Numbered from the stretch's first letter, positions 12,115-24,840 are shown. The stretch is 64,000 nucleotides of DNA from Nipponacmea schrenckii (GCA_030562195.1 JAUJPP010000012.1:23891976-23955975), one strand, 5' to 3'. The notes: generated by a model not told the origin, from the sequence alone. Numbers and translations are program-made.

Positions 12115-12593
12115 TACCAGGGCAAATACAGCGAAAAAAAATTGATTAAAATCTGAACATGTCATGAAAACTTTAAAATCTGTCCCAATTTCAGCACTTT
12201 AGTAAGAATTTCAAACACAGAATTCCTAACGAAGTTGTACAATAAGATTGTCATTTGCAAGAATATTCTCATCAATTGCCATTTTGAAACATTAACAACA
12301 TGAATTTTATTGAAAGATTTAGAAATACTTTTGAAAATTGTCGAAAATACATCTTGACTATGTACAAAATTGATGGGATTATGAGAACACAAAATGAATA
12401 CATAAAAACAAAAGTAGCAATATAATGTATTTACATTACTAAGTAAGTTGCGACGAATTCAAATGAGATTTTGTTAGCACACGTTGAATCAAATTGGAGT
12501 TAGTCTTTTGATGGTAAATCTCATTTGCAGATAAGTCTAAAAGTTGGCAACATTTCTGGATCTAAATTTAGCTGCTCGCTTGGCTCGTAGATT

Positions 12594-13169
12594 TCAATGT
12601 TTCGATGGAGATCGGGATCTACTTCTGCTGTACGTAGGTGAACGTCTGGATGATCTACGTCTTTCACTTCTTTCATAACTTCTGCTTCGTTCTCTACCAC
12701 GACTCCTTGATCTACTTCGGGATCTGTAACTTCTTCCACTACGTTTTCTACAATCATAAGCATAATGCCCACGTTCATTGCACTCATAGCATCTATCTTC
12801 TGGGTTGAAGCCCTTTCCTCCACCCCCTGCGCCTCCTCCACCTCGGCTGCCGCCTCTGGGTCCACCGCGACCACGACTATAGCCACCTCTCAACCAAGGT
12901 TTTGGTCTGACTTTACCACTAGAATGTTCAACGCGTACCCGGACACCACACATTGTTGTTCCATCTAACCCACGCACTGCGTCCTCGGCGTCCCTGTGAT
13001 CTTCGTATTCAACAAAAGCAAAACCGGCAGGATTTCTCGCCACCCAAACATTCCTCAAACGACCATACGAGCTAAAATGACTCTCTAATTCCTTTTCTGA
13101 AGCATCACTCGGTAGATCGCCGACGTAGATTTTGTTTTCGACATCTCTGTGACGAGACATTTTGGACAA
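12594..13169 (-). CDS. SRSF7: SR splicing factor, SRSF3/SRSF7 (9G8/x16) type, intronless
   Basis: 191-residue serine/arginine-rich nuclear RNA-binding protein, a family that acts in constitutive and alternative splicing and mRNA export. An RRM spans about residues 13-83, with RNP2 KIYVGDL and RNP1 AGFAFVEY. A Gly/Arg linker with PWLRGG follows, then a CCHC zinc knuckle C127-x2-C130-x4-H135-x4-C140. The end is an RS domain (about 144-190) with repeated SRSRSR and a SPSKH C-terminus. The RRM + knuckle + RS order is specific to SRSF7-like proteins; SRSF3 lacks the knuckle. The frame is complete and intact, but uninterrupted by introns, unusual for this family and suggestive of an old functional retrocopy. 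It lies antisense inside the rhomboid locus, about 670 bp head-to-head from the ATG at 13841. The Met at residue 4 is an alternative start. Confidence 0.95.
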   Translation of the reverse strand: MSKMSRHRDVENKIYVGDLPSDASEKELESHFSSYGRLRNVWVARNPAGFAFVEYEDHRDAEDAVRGLDGTTMCGVRVRVEHSSGKVRPKPWLRGGYSRGRGGPRGGSRGGGGAGGGGKGFNPEDRCYECNERGHYAYDCRKRSGRSYRSRSRSRSRGRERSRSYERSERRRSSRRSPTYSRSRSRSPSKH

Positions 13170-13840
13170 TAAAACTGAAGCTGTTTTCTATGAATAGAAT
13201 TTGTCCTAACTGATCGAATTGAAAATGGCTTCTTAATTATTTCCGGTTGTGCGCACGTTTCTTAAATATTTTTAGATTATCCAGACTTAAAATCAAACTG
13301 GTTGTTTGTTAGCTTAGCTTTCTTATCATAATCTGCCAACAAAACTATTTTGATAATTCTGATTTTTATTTTAAATAGCTTATGTGAAATAAATTTCTAG
13401 ATTATGACAACCAGTTTTGATATTTCAACTTGGCTACAACATCCCAAATTAAATATTGGTCAATTGCGCCTGGAAAAACAAATCTTTACTTTTGTTATGG
13501 TCATAAGCGATAAAGATTAACCAATTAAAATACAGATTTAAAATTTAACGTCAAGTAATTGGTTGAAATTAGCCGGCTAATTTACATAATTGATTGACAG
13601 GTAAAGAATGTTGTTACCTGGAGGGAAGGCAGACGAGTTGCTGACAACAACAACAATTCATTTTATTGATTCCCTATGACCTGCTTATTTATTTAATCAT
13701 TATGTGTTCAGGTGGCAACGGCTTGAAACAGAAAGTGCCATTATTGTGGAATTAGCTTCGGATTTCTATTATTTTCGCGAGTTGGAGCGATTTTTAATTT
13801 CAAAGAAAAGCGAAAGTAGAAAATAGGAAAGTGATCAAAA
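13170..13840. promoter_or_regulatory. Shared head-to-head promoter region
   Basis: 671 bp between the start codons of the minus-strand SRSF-type gene and the plus-strand rhomboid exon. It must hold both 5' UTRs and promoters, so a bidirectional promoter is likely. No TATA box can be assigned with confidence. Confidence 0.5.
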
Positions 13841-16800
13841 TGCAGTCACGATCAAGTATGGAAGAAGTCGATTTGTTGGAAACAACAGGCCCTGTCGGAT
13901 CAGTGAGTACAAACACGTGTCTCTAATTTATTGTCATTTGATTAATTAGCGCACAACCACGTGGACAGATTTACAAACGTACGGTGCATTAATGCACAGG
14001 GTTTTAAAGTTGCAGTTGCCATCTTTATGCATGTCATGCCCATGTTTCTAAAAAATTAGTTTATAAATTTAGGATAGGGTGGATTAGTCCCTGGGAACAG
14101 TATGGGGCTTCTCAATATGTATGTCAATAGAATGGAATGTGGGTGTGGCACTGATTACTAACCAAGCATACGTCCAGGCTAGATCAAGTCTTCAAGGACA
14201 TTTGGTGACATGTTAAACATAAAGTCCTAGCTTAAACCTACTTGAAGCAACATGTTTTATTGTTGAGTGAAAGTTGCAATTCACAACAGTTTACATGGGA
14301 GAAAGGGTCATACAGGACAATTTTGTATGAGCTGTGAAAAAATATTGTAACAGGACTAAAGTGAATAAGAGGGTCTGGTATTAAAAACGAAGGGGTTTTC
14401 TGAAGGAGGGGGGGGGCTTGGGGGTTGTAAAAATAAGAACAAGCTGTTCTTAAAAAGATTAGGTGTTTAAATACAGAGGAGTTTCTGTGTGTAGGTAATG
14501 AAAATTTTAATTGGGGCCAGTAACTTGGGCATTAAAACTATGGGTGTTGATAAAATTTTAATGGTAGTTTTTATATTTTATGAATAGCCTTGAATTACTT
14601 GTAAGACAAGAGCATTAATAACTTAAAGAATTATGCATTAATTTGGGGAGCTCTACCCCCTCCTCCCCTTCCCTAACTTGGAAGACAAGAGCATCAATAA
14701 CTTAAATAAAACATTATTTGTGGAGCTCTAGCCCGTCCTCCTCCCCCTCCCACACCCTTAATTGTAACTAGGAAATAAATTAACAAGTCTAATTAGGCAA
14801 AATCCTGTTAATGAGTACTGATTAATTAATCTTTTGAATTCACTTTTCTTTAGAATATCACAGGTAGCTAGGTTACACTTCATTTAACTCCCCCCTCACC
14901 CCTTTCCCCTGTCCCCTCTATTCCCTTGAGATATATCTCCCCCCTATCTCAGGTAGATTAGTGTCCTTACATTTAACCCCTCCCCCCTGTTCCCTTCACA
15001 TATCTCCCTTTCTCATGTCCTGAAGAATTTGATTAACAAAATAAGCAACCTATCCTTAAAAATTTTGAGTTTAATCTTTGTGACCCTGCATTAAATTAAC
15101 CCAAAAAGGTTCAAACACAGGTAGCTAGGTTACCCTTCATTTAAACTCGACACCCCTCTGCCCCTCCCCCCTGTTGCTTTAAAATATTTCCTTAACAACA
15201 ATAAGGAAGTTTTATCTTCGTGACCCTGCATTAAATAGACCAAAAAGGTTCAAACACAGGTAGCTAGGTTACCCTTCATTTAAACTCGACACCCCTCTGC
15301 CCCTACCCCCCCCCTGTTCCTTTAAAATATCTCCTTTACAACAATAAGGAACCTATTATACTTAATATTTTGAGTTTTATCTTTGTGACCTTGCATTAAA
15401 TTAACCCAAAAGTGTCGACTCGTAAAAAATTCATAGCCCAAGGTAGAATCAAGAGCAAGTGATAGCTATACTCGCTGTAATAAACAAGTTTGAATTTTTT
15501 CAATGATTAAACACTTTAATTAGCTTTAACCAACCATGACGCAAATAAAAATCATGTCTTCACTGGTAAAATGGCGTACTTTTCAAACCTTATTTTGTCA
15601 TGCTTCAAATAACACTTTATTCATTGTCGTTCAATTGAACTTAGCTTAGTAATAAGCTACAATCTTTTGAAACTTGAAAGATGTTTTAAAGGGATAAGAG
15701 AATGGTTTTAGAAAACGTATTTACAATCCCTTTAAATATTTGAGTATTTAATAATACACATGCTGTATTGATTCAATATTATAAATTTTCTTTTTGTGAA
15801 TTGCAGAATTGATTTATATTCGTATTTCAACTGCTGTGTGCAAATTAAATAATATTCAAATGCAGATATATTCACCTTGAAGGTCGAGATGAACTTTCAG
15901 ATTTTTCAAGCTTGTTCCCCTTATCAGTGATGCATATCTGGGGGCCGACATGGAAAAAGCGTTGTCCAGAAGGGACAATAAACCGAGGCCCCGTGTGGTA
16001 CGGTCTGTGCACGTTTAAGTTCCTTCAACACTGCTGTCCTGACAAAATTTCCCTCATTGCACACTACATTAGGTCATTCAAGTAGAAGAGTTGGACATAA
16101 AACTCTATTTGTTTGGGGGTAAATATATACAAGACTTAAATACAAACCTCTTTTTAAAGAAATCTATATATTTAAATACATAATCTGTACCTTTTTTTCT
16201 TCAGAATTTTAAAAAGATCTTTGACAGAGTGAGTATTTTTCTTGGTTCAGTTTTTCTAAATTATAAAGTTGTAAACCTTTCAAGACAGTTCATGGTTGGC
16301 AAACACAACTTTTTTAAGAGAGGGAGAAGTGTCTGCTTCAAAATATCCAATCTTTTATATCATTTTAGTCGAACCTCTCACTTCTATCTTCATTACAATT
16401 TTGGTTCTGTTTTTTAGCATGGCCCTGAAGGAGTACCACTCCGTGATTTACGTGATGAACTGGCAGAGGAGGGAATCGCTGACCATATTTCAGAACAACG
16501 CCTACAGTACATCCTGAAACAGGCTGATAAAAACAGGGACGCCCATATTACCTACCCAGAATTCGTCAGACTGGTGAGTCAATTCTTCACTCCTGTTCAA
16601 TGGAATACATGCAGATGGTTTTGTTTAGATTGCATTCATTTGTTAATTTATTTCTGATATTTATTAACTCAATGTTTCACATGCTCATACAGACAGTGTT
16701 ATCAAATATTATAAAGAATCACAAGATATATAGATATACTATTTCTGATATTTATTAACTCAACGTTTCACATGCTCATACAGACAGTGTTATCAAATAT

Positions 16801-19800
16801 TATAAAGAATCACAAGATATATAGATATACTATTTCTGATATTTATTAACTCAATTTCACATGCTCATACAGACAGTGTTATCAAATTTATAAAGAACAC
16901 AAGATATATAGATATACTATTTCTGATATTTATTAATTCAACGTTTCACATGCTCATACATACAGTGTTATCAAATATTATAAAGAATCACAAGATATAT
17001 AGATATACTATTTCTGATATTTATTAACTCAAGTTTCACATATCATACAGACAGTGTTATCAAATGTTATAAAGAACACTAGATATATCAATACTATTTC
17101 TGAATTTATTAATTCAACGTTTCACATACTTCATAAGGTTACACAATTTGAATCAAGATATATAGATATACTATTTCTGACATTTCTGCTTATACGACAG
17201 TGTTATCAAATGTCAGAAGAAGTATATCGATATATCATTTGATTTATAATACGTTACCAATTTACAGAATAGTTATTATTTTAGATGCTAGTAATGAAAC
17301 ATTGTATCGAAATCAGAATGAACAAATTCAAAATTATAGCAGAATTGATAACATTGTCGAAATCTCAAATTTCAATTATACTGTCTCCCTTATTTATACC
17401 TATTATTAGTATTACTGAGGTGAGTTAGATTAGGGTAGGGGTAGGGTTGGGGGGTAAGCTAGGGTAGTAGTGGGTGGGGACCTAGGGTGTGACACAAGAT
17501 TTTATAGCAGTTTAAGGATAATATCATAAGTGACACAGGGTTTTCACTCCCTCGGTCAACCAATCCGTTTTACCAACAGCACTATCCGTCACCGTTTTTT
17601 ACTGACCATTTCCGCATTTAACTGACATGTTCGTAACCCCTGTTATGGGAATTTGTGGTATAAATGTTGAATATTTGTGTTTCAGATCATTATATTTATA
17701 GTCTATGCTGTAGAACTACAAGATAAAGGTGTAGAAACAACAGCTACGTCAGGTGTGGCCATGTACAGCCCGCTTGTCTACCGTCCAACCAGACGCTACG
17801 AAGCTTGGAGATTCTTAACTTACATGTTTATGCATCAGGGGTACGTGTACAAATTTGAATTTTTTTGGTTTTAACATTATTTTGAATCAGTAAAAAAAGA
17901 GGAATTGGGAAACAGATTTATTATTGCTGTCGTCATCCCTCTTTGTTCTGATTGGAAAATGAAGGGGTCATGTTCAGGCCTAGTCTGAAACTTGCGGACT
18001 TTATTCCCAGTGCTTCAACCCTGTACCAGTACCTTCTGTTGAATAGTAACTTGTTACCTTTCAACCACCCTAAACTCTACAATAAGTGAACATTGCTTTA
18101 ACCTTGTACCAGTACCTTCTGTTGATTAGTAACTTGTTACCTTTCAACCACCCTAATCTCTACAATTAGTGAACATTGCTTTAACCTTGTACCAGTACCT
18201 TCTGTTGAATAGTAACTTGTTACCTTTCAACCCCCCTAATCTCTACAATAAGTGAACATTGCTTTAATCCTGTACCAGTACCTTCTATTGAATAGTAACT
18301 TGTTACCTTTCAACCACCCTAATCTCTACAGTAAGTGAACATTGCTTTAACCCTGTACCAGTACCTTCTGTTGAATAGTAACTTGTTACCTTTCAACCAC
18401 CCTAATCTCTACAATTAGCTAACACTGCTTTAACCCTGTGCCAATGCCTTCAATCAACCCCCCAAAAAAAGAAGCTTTTTTTTATTAAATTTTTTATTAT
18501 AATGATTGTGTTTGATGTTGTTTCAGATATTTACATATTGTATCTAATATGTTATTTCAACTAATTTTTGGTATTCCGTTGGAGTTCGTTCATAAATTCT
18601 GGAGGGTAATGACGGTCTATTTACTGGGAGTTATCGCAGGTAGGGTAGCTTATAACTCTTCAAATTTCTTATGTTGGTGATGGTGCATACAAGAAGACGT
18701 CACCTAGTTACCAGAATCAGGACACAAGGATAATTAGGAGACATTTTAAAGGTGTGACCTCGCCAAAGTTCTTTTCTATACCAGAAAATATTTAAAGGGT
18801 CATTCAACTGATTAAGTCTGGCGTTGTAATTTAATGGACTCAAATTATGTTCAGAATTGTTATTTCTATGACATAAGAACGAAGCGATAGTTTTGGATGT
18901 GTGGTTGGGTTGAAAATCGGATTTAGATACAAATCAGATTTGTTTTTAGTTGACATTAATTTCTCAGTTTGACTAACTATATGTTGTAATCTATTGTAGG
19001 ATCTCTAGCCCATTCTCTAACAGATCATGCAGTATCTCTAGTAGGGGCTAGTGGTGGTGTCTATGCTTTATTAGGGGCCCATGTAGCAGCCATCATTACA
19101 GTAAGTTTTCTTGTCTTAATAATAGTTGGTAATTTACAAATTTACCTGCCCCTATTATTGCCTAATATGTCTGGAGATCAAGACCATAGATATGAAAAAT
19201 AAAGAAAGAACTATATTTTACAAGGATAACAACTTAGATTCACAGTTAAGGATCCTTTCTACCTGCTGGTCCTTGGCTAAACCTCTTGGCATTGATCTTT
19301 CCTGGATTATCTGTACCTATTTATAGCTGGGTGGATGTCCGACATTTTCAACGTATCCAAGCAAATGACGTCATGATATTAAGAACCAACGCTCTAAACG
19401 CTGTGCTATAGAACCCCACAAATGTTCAACATTGAGAATAATTCAGTTAAGTTTTTATGAGTGACCACCCAAACGATTCACATTTATCTTTTCATTAACT
19501 TACTGAAAAACTTTTATCATAAACTTTCTTGTAAATTCACTTTGTTTTTGGGAATTCTGCTTGATCATTGTATATAAATAGAAACTGAAAGAACCCTGGA
19601 TGAGTTTAACATTGAGAATAATTCAACTAAATATTTGTGAATGAATGCCCACAGATTTGCTTCCCTTTTTTTTTTTCCTTTTGGGAGTTTTTAGTTTTGA
19701 GTGAAACTTTTTTTTTTCTTTTCTAGAATTGGAAAGAAATGAATTATCAATGTTGTGGTGGAAGTATTAGACGTATATTATTAAGTGCTCCAGTTAGACT

Positions 19801-20979
19801 CATGGTTATTCTAATGTTAGGTAAGTTCACCTCATAAAAGGCTTGTCAAATACAACTGTTGAACTCTTTTTATAAACATGTTAGTAATCTTGGCTTCAGG
19901 CTTTTCAAACTGTGAAGGCCCTACCTATAATTATGATCATGCATTTTCGTGGGAAAACAAAAATCAAATTTTTTTAACTGTATATAGTGCGCACACTCTG
20001 TTGGGCCAGTTTTAGGTTAAACACTTGCGTACTATATTCAGAATTATATGGTAATTTATAACAAGGCTCTGACTGGTTAAGATAAAGACAGTTGCACACT
20101 GCATGATGTTGCCAGTGTTTAGCCCAATCTCTAGTAAGAAAGTAGGATATTATGTAATGACTGATGTTTAATGTCCTCTATGATCTATAATCTTTCGAAC
20201 CCAAAATCCCTTATTGGACAGCATTGTCAAAAAGTACATTATCTCTTCAAACTGGAGGCAATTGGACTGATGTGACGTCATATTCAGACCAGATATTGTT
20301 TGTGTAATGTATAGGTTAATGGTCCTTGGTCCCTATTGACATAACATGCCTTGATCCTGTTTTTTAAATCATGATTGGACTGTATGAGGACGATAAACCT
20401 TATACATAGAGCTCTGAAAGTTTGTCCATGTGTATTTCCCCATGTTTAAAGAAGTATAGAGTCCTGAATTTTCAATTGGAATATTTCTAGTGGTACCGGA
20501 TACCAGTATAGCTATTTATAGAAGAATTACCGCCCCTGAAGAATTTAAAGTAGGGGTCACTGCTCATATTGGAGGCTTTTTATGTGGTAAGTTTTATTTA
20601 TTTGTCGTCAAGGACTATATGCTTTATATGAAGCGTTTAATTTTAAACAAGCAAAACAAACAAGAGTCTTTGCCAATTTTCAGGATTCTATGTGTGCATC
20701 TCTTTACAAATTTGACAATGTATTGTGTTTGACATCATGAATATGTATTATATGGTTTAAAGTGAAACATGGTCAAAATATTTGGTCAAAATTTGAAATT
20801 TGTGATTTATTTTTATTTTAGGATTGTTGCTAGGAGTACCTGTATTAAAAAATATCAAAATGTTACCATGGGAACGAACTCTAGGATGGGTGACCTTAGC
20901 TATCTATCTTGCCTTTGTTGCTATAGCGGTTTTGTTCAATGGTTTCTATGATGGCTACCCAGAAACAGACTGGAGTTAA
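13841..20979 (+). CDS. RHBDL: Rhomboid-related intramembrane serine protease with EF-hand, ten coding exons
   Basis: Exons 13841-13903, 16205-16228 (24-nt microexon), 16418-16573, 17285-17419, 17686-17840, 18527-18639, 19000-19100, 19727-19820, 20491-20586 and 20822-20979 join in phase to 364 codons plus stop. All introns are GT-AG. Residues 30-81 hold an EF-hand pair: a degenerate loop DRHGPEGV and a near-canonical DKNRDAHITYPE. PLFIPIISITE then enters the first membrane helix. Rhomboid hallmarks follow: YEAWRFLTYMFMHQG (WR loop), H181 and N185 in HIVSN (oxyanion), catalytic S233 in GASGG and H306 in AHIGG. EF-hand-bearing rhomboids are the RHBDL1/RHBDL3 type; the family cleaves membrane proteins within the bilayer, classically EGF-type ligands. 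The active site is complete, so it should be active. The exon at 17285 is the least certain because its first 25 residues match nothing I know. Confidence 0.9.
14853..15412. repeat. Tandem repeat, about 138 bp, two full copies plus a diverged one
   Basis: Copies start near 14860, 15115 and 15253 with ACAGGTAGCTAGGTTACCCTT, followed by a C-rich run, AACAATAAGGAA and GTGACCCTGCATTAAAT. The first copy is more diverged. The array is intronic. Confidence 0.75.
15875..16112 (+). repeat. SINE copy lacking the tRNA head
   Basis: Retains the segments GGTCGAGATGAACTTTCAGA, CCCCTTATCAGTGATGCA, ACAATAAACCGAGGCCCCGT, TTTCCCTCATTGCACACTAC and a tail near CATAAAACTC. It is the best-preserved example of the full central body. 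It ends about 90 bp before the 24-nt microexon of the rhomboid gene. Confidence 0.8.
16650..17210. repeat. 91-bp intronic tandem repeat, about six copies
   Basis: Units start ATTTCTGATATTTATTAACTC at 16650, 16741, 16832, 16919 and 17010. Spacing is 91 bp with small deletions, and the copies decay toward 17210. The array lies between the EF-hand exon and the linker exon. Confidence 0.9.
18008..18455. repeat. About 83-bp intronic tandem repeat, five copies
   Basis: The unit contains TGTACCAGTACCTTCTGTTG, AATAGTAACTTGTTACCTTT and CAACCACCCTAATCTCTACA. A diverged single copy sits at about 24510-24590, so the unit also exists as a dispersed element. Confidence 0.9.
19205..19340 (+). mobile_element. 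Element C, single-repeat copy with both ends
   Basis: Left end near AAGAAAGAACTATATTTTAC, one 80-bp core (AAGGATAACAACTTAG ... TTAAGGATCCTTTCTACC ... CTTGGCTAAACCTCTTGG), then right end CATTGATCTTTCCTGGATTA and TTATAGCTGGGTGG. The same ends recur around other copies with more core repeats. No coding capacity. Confidence 0.7.
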
Positions 20980-21300
20980 TTTAGATCTCAGCAGCTCAGG
21001 AACAATGTCATGATGAATATTCATGAGTGTTATGAGTACTATCATCCAATCAAATGTCTTTATGAATATTTATGAGTGTTTTAAGAACTTTCATCAGCAT
21101 AATGAATATTGATGAGTGTTTAAGAACTATCATCCAATGAGAAAGAACAAAATGTTAATAAGAATATTTCAAAATATGCATATTCATGAGTGACAGTGTC
21201 ATTATGAATATCCATAAATGTCAAAAGAAATATCATCCAATCAAAATAGACTTAAGAACAAGTGAATTTGCATAAAATATGCAAATTATATTCAGAATGT
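20980..21300 (+). other. 3' UTR of the rhomboid gene with a short degenerate repeat
   Basis: Directly after the stop, about five diverged repeats of GAATATTCATGAGTGTT and ATCATCCAATCAAA. They are presumably transcribed as 3' UTR. The polyadenylation site was not identified. Confidence 0.5.
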
Positions 21301-21930
21301 TCGGAGATTTTGATTTTCAATTTTGCTTTGGTGTACGGTTGTTTAATTTGAGTCCATAGAATATATAGGCTGATTTGTTCATACAAAACTACTGTGAACG
21401 AGGCTTTGGTCATATTATGGGATGGATATCGTGACTGTATACAAAACTTATGCCTATTCTTACCTTTTCCGTGAAGAAATTCACTTTTCTTTCCCAGGTT
21501 TAAAACTTTGGTCTTGCCTATAGATAATTATTTTTAGATAAAATCAGAATGAAAATGTGATGTTTTCTTAATTCAAAACCACTGTGAACTAGGCTTTGTT
21601 CATATTATGGGATAGAATTTGTGAGAGTATGATCAAAATCCTTTTCTTTTCTGCATTGATATAAAAATATTTCACAAATCAGTGCTTTAGTTATGTCCAA
21701 ATTTAAATTTGTAAGAAATTGTTTAAGTATTTCTTAAAAATATTTAGATTTTTATAAAGTGAGTTTTTATCTTTTTACTGTTATCATCTTGAAATTTTTA
21801 CGTCATTTTTCATTTCATATCTTTATCAAACGGCAGCAGAAAAATTACGACATCTTTAAGCTCAATATTTTAATATCTATCACAAATTGTATATAAAATC
21901 TTTAAATGATATTTAGAAATAGGTGGAATA

Positions 21931-22103
21931 TAAATAAGACCACTATTATAGATATACGACTACTTCTCTTTAATTTAAGCAATGTTTCAATTCACATACA
22001 GGAATCTTTAATATTATGTATGCTTGATAAAGATTGCTGTATGTGAATTGAAACGTTGCTTAAATAAAAAGAAGTAGTATATCTATAATAGTGGTTTTAT
22101 TTA
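21931..22103. mobile_element. Long imperfect palindrome, MITE-like hairpin
   Basis: The left arm (21931-22011, from TAAATAAGACCACTATTATA to CATACAGGAATCTTTA) pairs with the right arm (about 22026-22103) over roughly 75 bp with few mismatches and a loop of about 15 bp. No ORF. A short related piece (CACTATTATAGATTTAC) lies at about 22206. Confidence 0.75.
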
Positions 22104-22639
22104 TTGAAATTGTATATAGTCCAGGAGACCTGTGAAGATATTGCTGCACAAACAGGTCTGATTTAAAATAAACATTTACTTTAACAGAACGTTAGATAAA
22201 TTGAAACACTATTATAGATTTACCTACCACCCCTACATTGAATTTTAACATTTTGGTTAATTTACAAGCATTTAAGTGAAAGGCCTTATTCTCCAGTTAT
22301 TGAGATTTGAGAAGGAGGTTTTAAAAATGTCAAGGTTGCGGATTTATACAGCGACTTAACGCTACCTTTTTCGTTTGCTAATTAGTCTCGTTCTGTATTT
22401 AATATGGCCGACCTGTAAATAAGGTCTGTAACTTGAGTAGACTTGAGAGATATATTTCATTTCAAATTATTTTCATCTTCAGATATATTTTGATTAACAT
22501 TTTGGATATTTCATTTTTTTTCTTAAAATTATTTTCAAATATTTTAAAAGTATTATAAAAAAGGTATTAGTGGTTCAGGCCTCATAACTGATAAACGAGT
22601 GTATTTCTGATATGATAGGCTAACTGAAGAAAAGCATCA

Positions 22640-22815
22640 GATAGTAATATGAACTGAGGCCCTGTGTGCTACAGGCTGTGCACATTAAAGATCCCTCGAC
22701 AGTTGGAAATCGCAAAAAGGGTAGGTTTAGGCTACTGCCCTAGTTGTATTTTCCTCATTGAACACTGCATGGCGTTGTTATCATTTATTGAGGTCTGGCA
22801 TCACTTTATAAATTC
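22640..22815 (+). repeat. SINE central and 3' body fragment
   Basis: Contains ACTGAGGCCCTGTGTGCTAC, GACAGTTGGAAATCGCAAAA, GGGTAGGTTTAGGCTACTG and TTGAACACTGCATGGCGTTG. No head and no clear tail. Confidence 0.75.
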
Positions 22816-22984
22816 AGGAAGCTCGTTAACTGAGATTTAATTTATATAATTAATTATCTGCAATATTTTGTAAAATCTTAACATTATTTAAATGATTTTT
22901 AATATTAAAAAAATTAATTTCAAAATTGTCTGTTTTAGATTTGATTTTTGATGAACCCTTACCAATTATAGTAGGCTCCAGGCA

Positions 22985-23158
22985 AGAGCATCTTGGGTTC
23001 ACAGTTAAGGTTCCTTTCTACTACTTGGCCCTTGGCTAAACCTCTTGTAATGATTTTACAGAATAAGAACTTAGTTTCGCAGTTAAGGATCCTTTCTACC
23101 AGCTGATCCTTGGCTAAACCTCTTGGCATTGATTTTTCCTGAGTTATCTATACTCAGC
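22985..23158 (+). mobile_element. Element C, two diverged core repeats
   Basis: Two 80-bp cores with GGTTCACAGTTAAGG and CAGTTAAGGATCCTTTC, then the right end CATTGATTTTTCCTGAGTTA. Confidence 0.7.
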
Positions 23159-23159
23159 A

Positions 23160-24500
23160 AGGGTTCTCCAACCCCCCCACCTCCCCCCACCTCATTCATT
23201 TTAATAATGAAGAATCAATTTGTATGTTTGTAATGTAGATTTCAATAGGAATTTTTATGAAAGGTCTAAGGTAATTTCAAGGGAGGGAACTCTTGATAGC
23301 TTAAGTGGAAATAAAATGGAATTTTAAATGGGAGACAACTCGTGATCGCTTCAGTGAATCTTCATCTTTGGAAAATACAAAAAGCTGAAACAGCAACAAC
23401 TGGTGATGTCATCAATTTCTGTGTACACCAAGTCTGGCGCATTTCGTTGTTTGCAGACATCAGAACTGAAAATCTTCGAAAAGAAAATCCCATTTCTGCT
23501 ATCATTTGGTGATTTAACGGCTTTCTGCATTTCGCTGCAAAGCGGAAGTTTGCATTTTATTTGGTAAGTTTCAAATTTTCTTCGAATTTAACCGCAACAC
23601 TATTTTTCTTTCCCATATTCTTTCACTTGGTTTTCCATTTCGGCATTTGCCATTTGCAGAAAATCGTTTTTTGTTGAACCGGAATGTCGCTTGACACACG
23701 ACAAGCCTTTTCTCTACAATAAATTTTCGACGACATTCAACAAAGGATATTGAATAAATTTATTGATTGATTGCTTTATGTAGCCTAGTCAGAAAAATGG
23801 CAATGATTGTAAATTTTTGCAATGCCACCAATGGCAAAGCTGGGAATGCTTTTGGAATTAAGGGAATGTAAAAAACCATGCTTGGGTACTAGTAGTAGAA
23901 GCTCTATTGTCTTTTTTAGCCAGAAAAATCGGCATAATGGACATATATTTCAAATTCAATTTCAACAGAAAGCTCCAAAAATTAAATACACTGTCACAGA
24001 TTTTTATCTAAACTGTAACTGTATTCTTTTTGTATTCTGCAACTCTATAAGTTTTTTAGATCAAATAAAGATATTGATTAATTGTAAATCAGCAACATAT
24101 TTCAATCAACAACACAATACACCATAAGGTCAAAGTTGAAAATTATATCTTCTATTTACATACAGATTGATGTTTGTAGATTGAGGTCAAAGGTCACCAG
24201 ATTTGGTTTATTTGTCAATAGGATTATCGTAATTTGTCTTAAGAATTTGTGTTAAGTAGGGTCATATTTGAGCAAATTGGGCTTGCAAACTGTGGAACCA
24301 CCTTGCTCATTAGTTTGGTTGATCTTATGGTGCTCGTACTTTGCTTGAAGGCTCATCTCAAGTCGAGCTTCACTGCTATTTCTAGAAAAAGCCTTTTGCC
24401 AAACAGTTAAGCTTTGAAATCACCATGAAGTAAACAGCCTTTAGGTCTATGTTAGAAGTACTATGTATTCTCATTTTAACATATTAATCTTAACAATAGT
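23160..24500. other. Intergenic region, no feature assigned
   Basis: AT-rich sequence. Open frames are short and lack motifs, including one of 101 codons at 23822-24127. No splice-consistent exon chain was found on either strand. Confidence 0.4.
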
Positions 24501-24840
24501 TAACTCCTCTTTAATCCTTTGCCAGTGCCTTCTGTTTAATAGTAACTTGTAACCCTTCCACCACTCTAATCACTAGAACTAAAATCTAAGTTTGACATAA
24601 TTGTATGTTTTTTTTTCGGAAAATATTAATTTTGAGATAAAATGTCCATCAAAAGGTCAGGATTATTATTTTTGTCATGATTTAACACGTTGAAACCAAC
24701 TTAAAACTTTATCTGTTTACTGTGAAATACTCTGGTATTTTTTATCACAAGCTGATTTAAAGTTGGTAGTGAGAGACACACTCACGTGTGATTTTGGTAA
24801 ATGTATGAGATTTAATGCTGTGTCTAGTTAATTGTATTGG

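Noticed and set aside
12521..12886. 121-codon minus-strand frame rich in Glu and Val
   Set aside because: Overlaps the RS-domain part of the SRSF-type gene in another frame; shadow of repetitive Arg/Ser codons.
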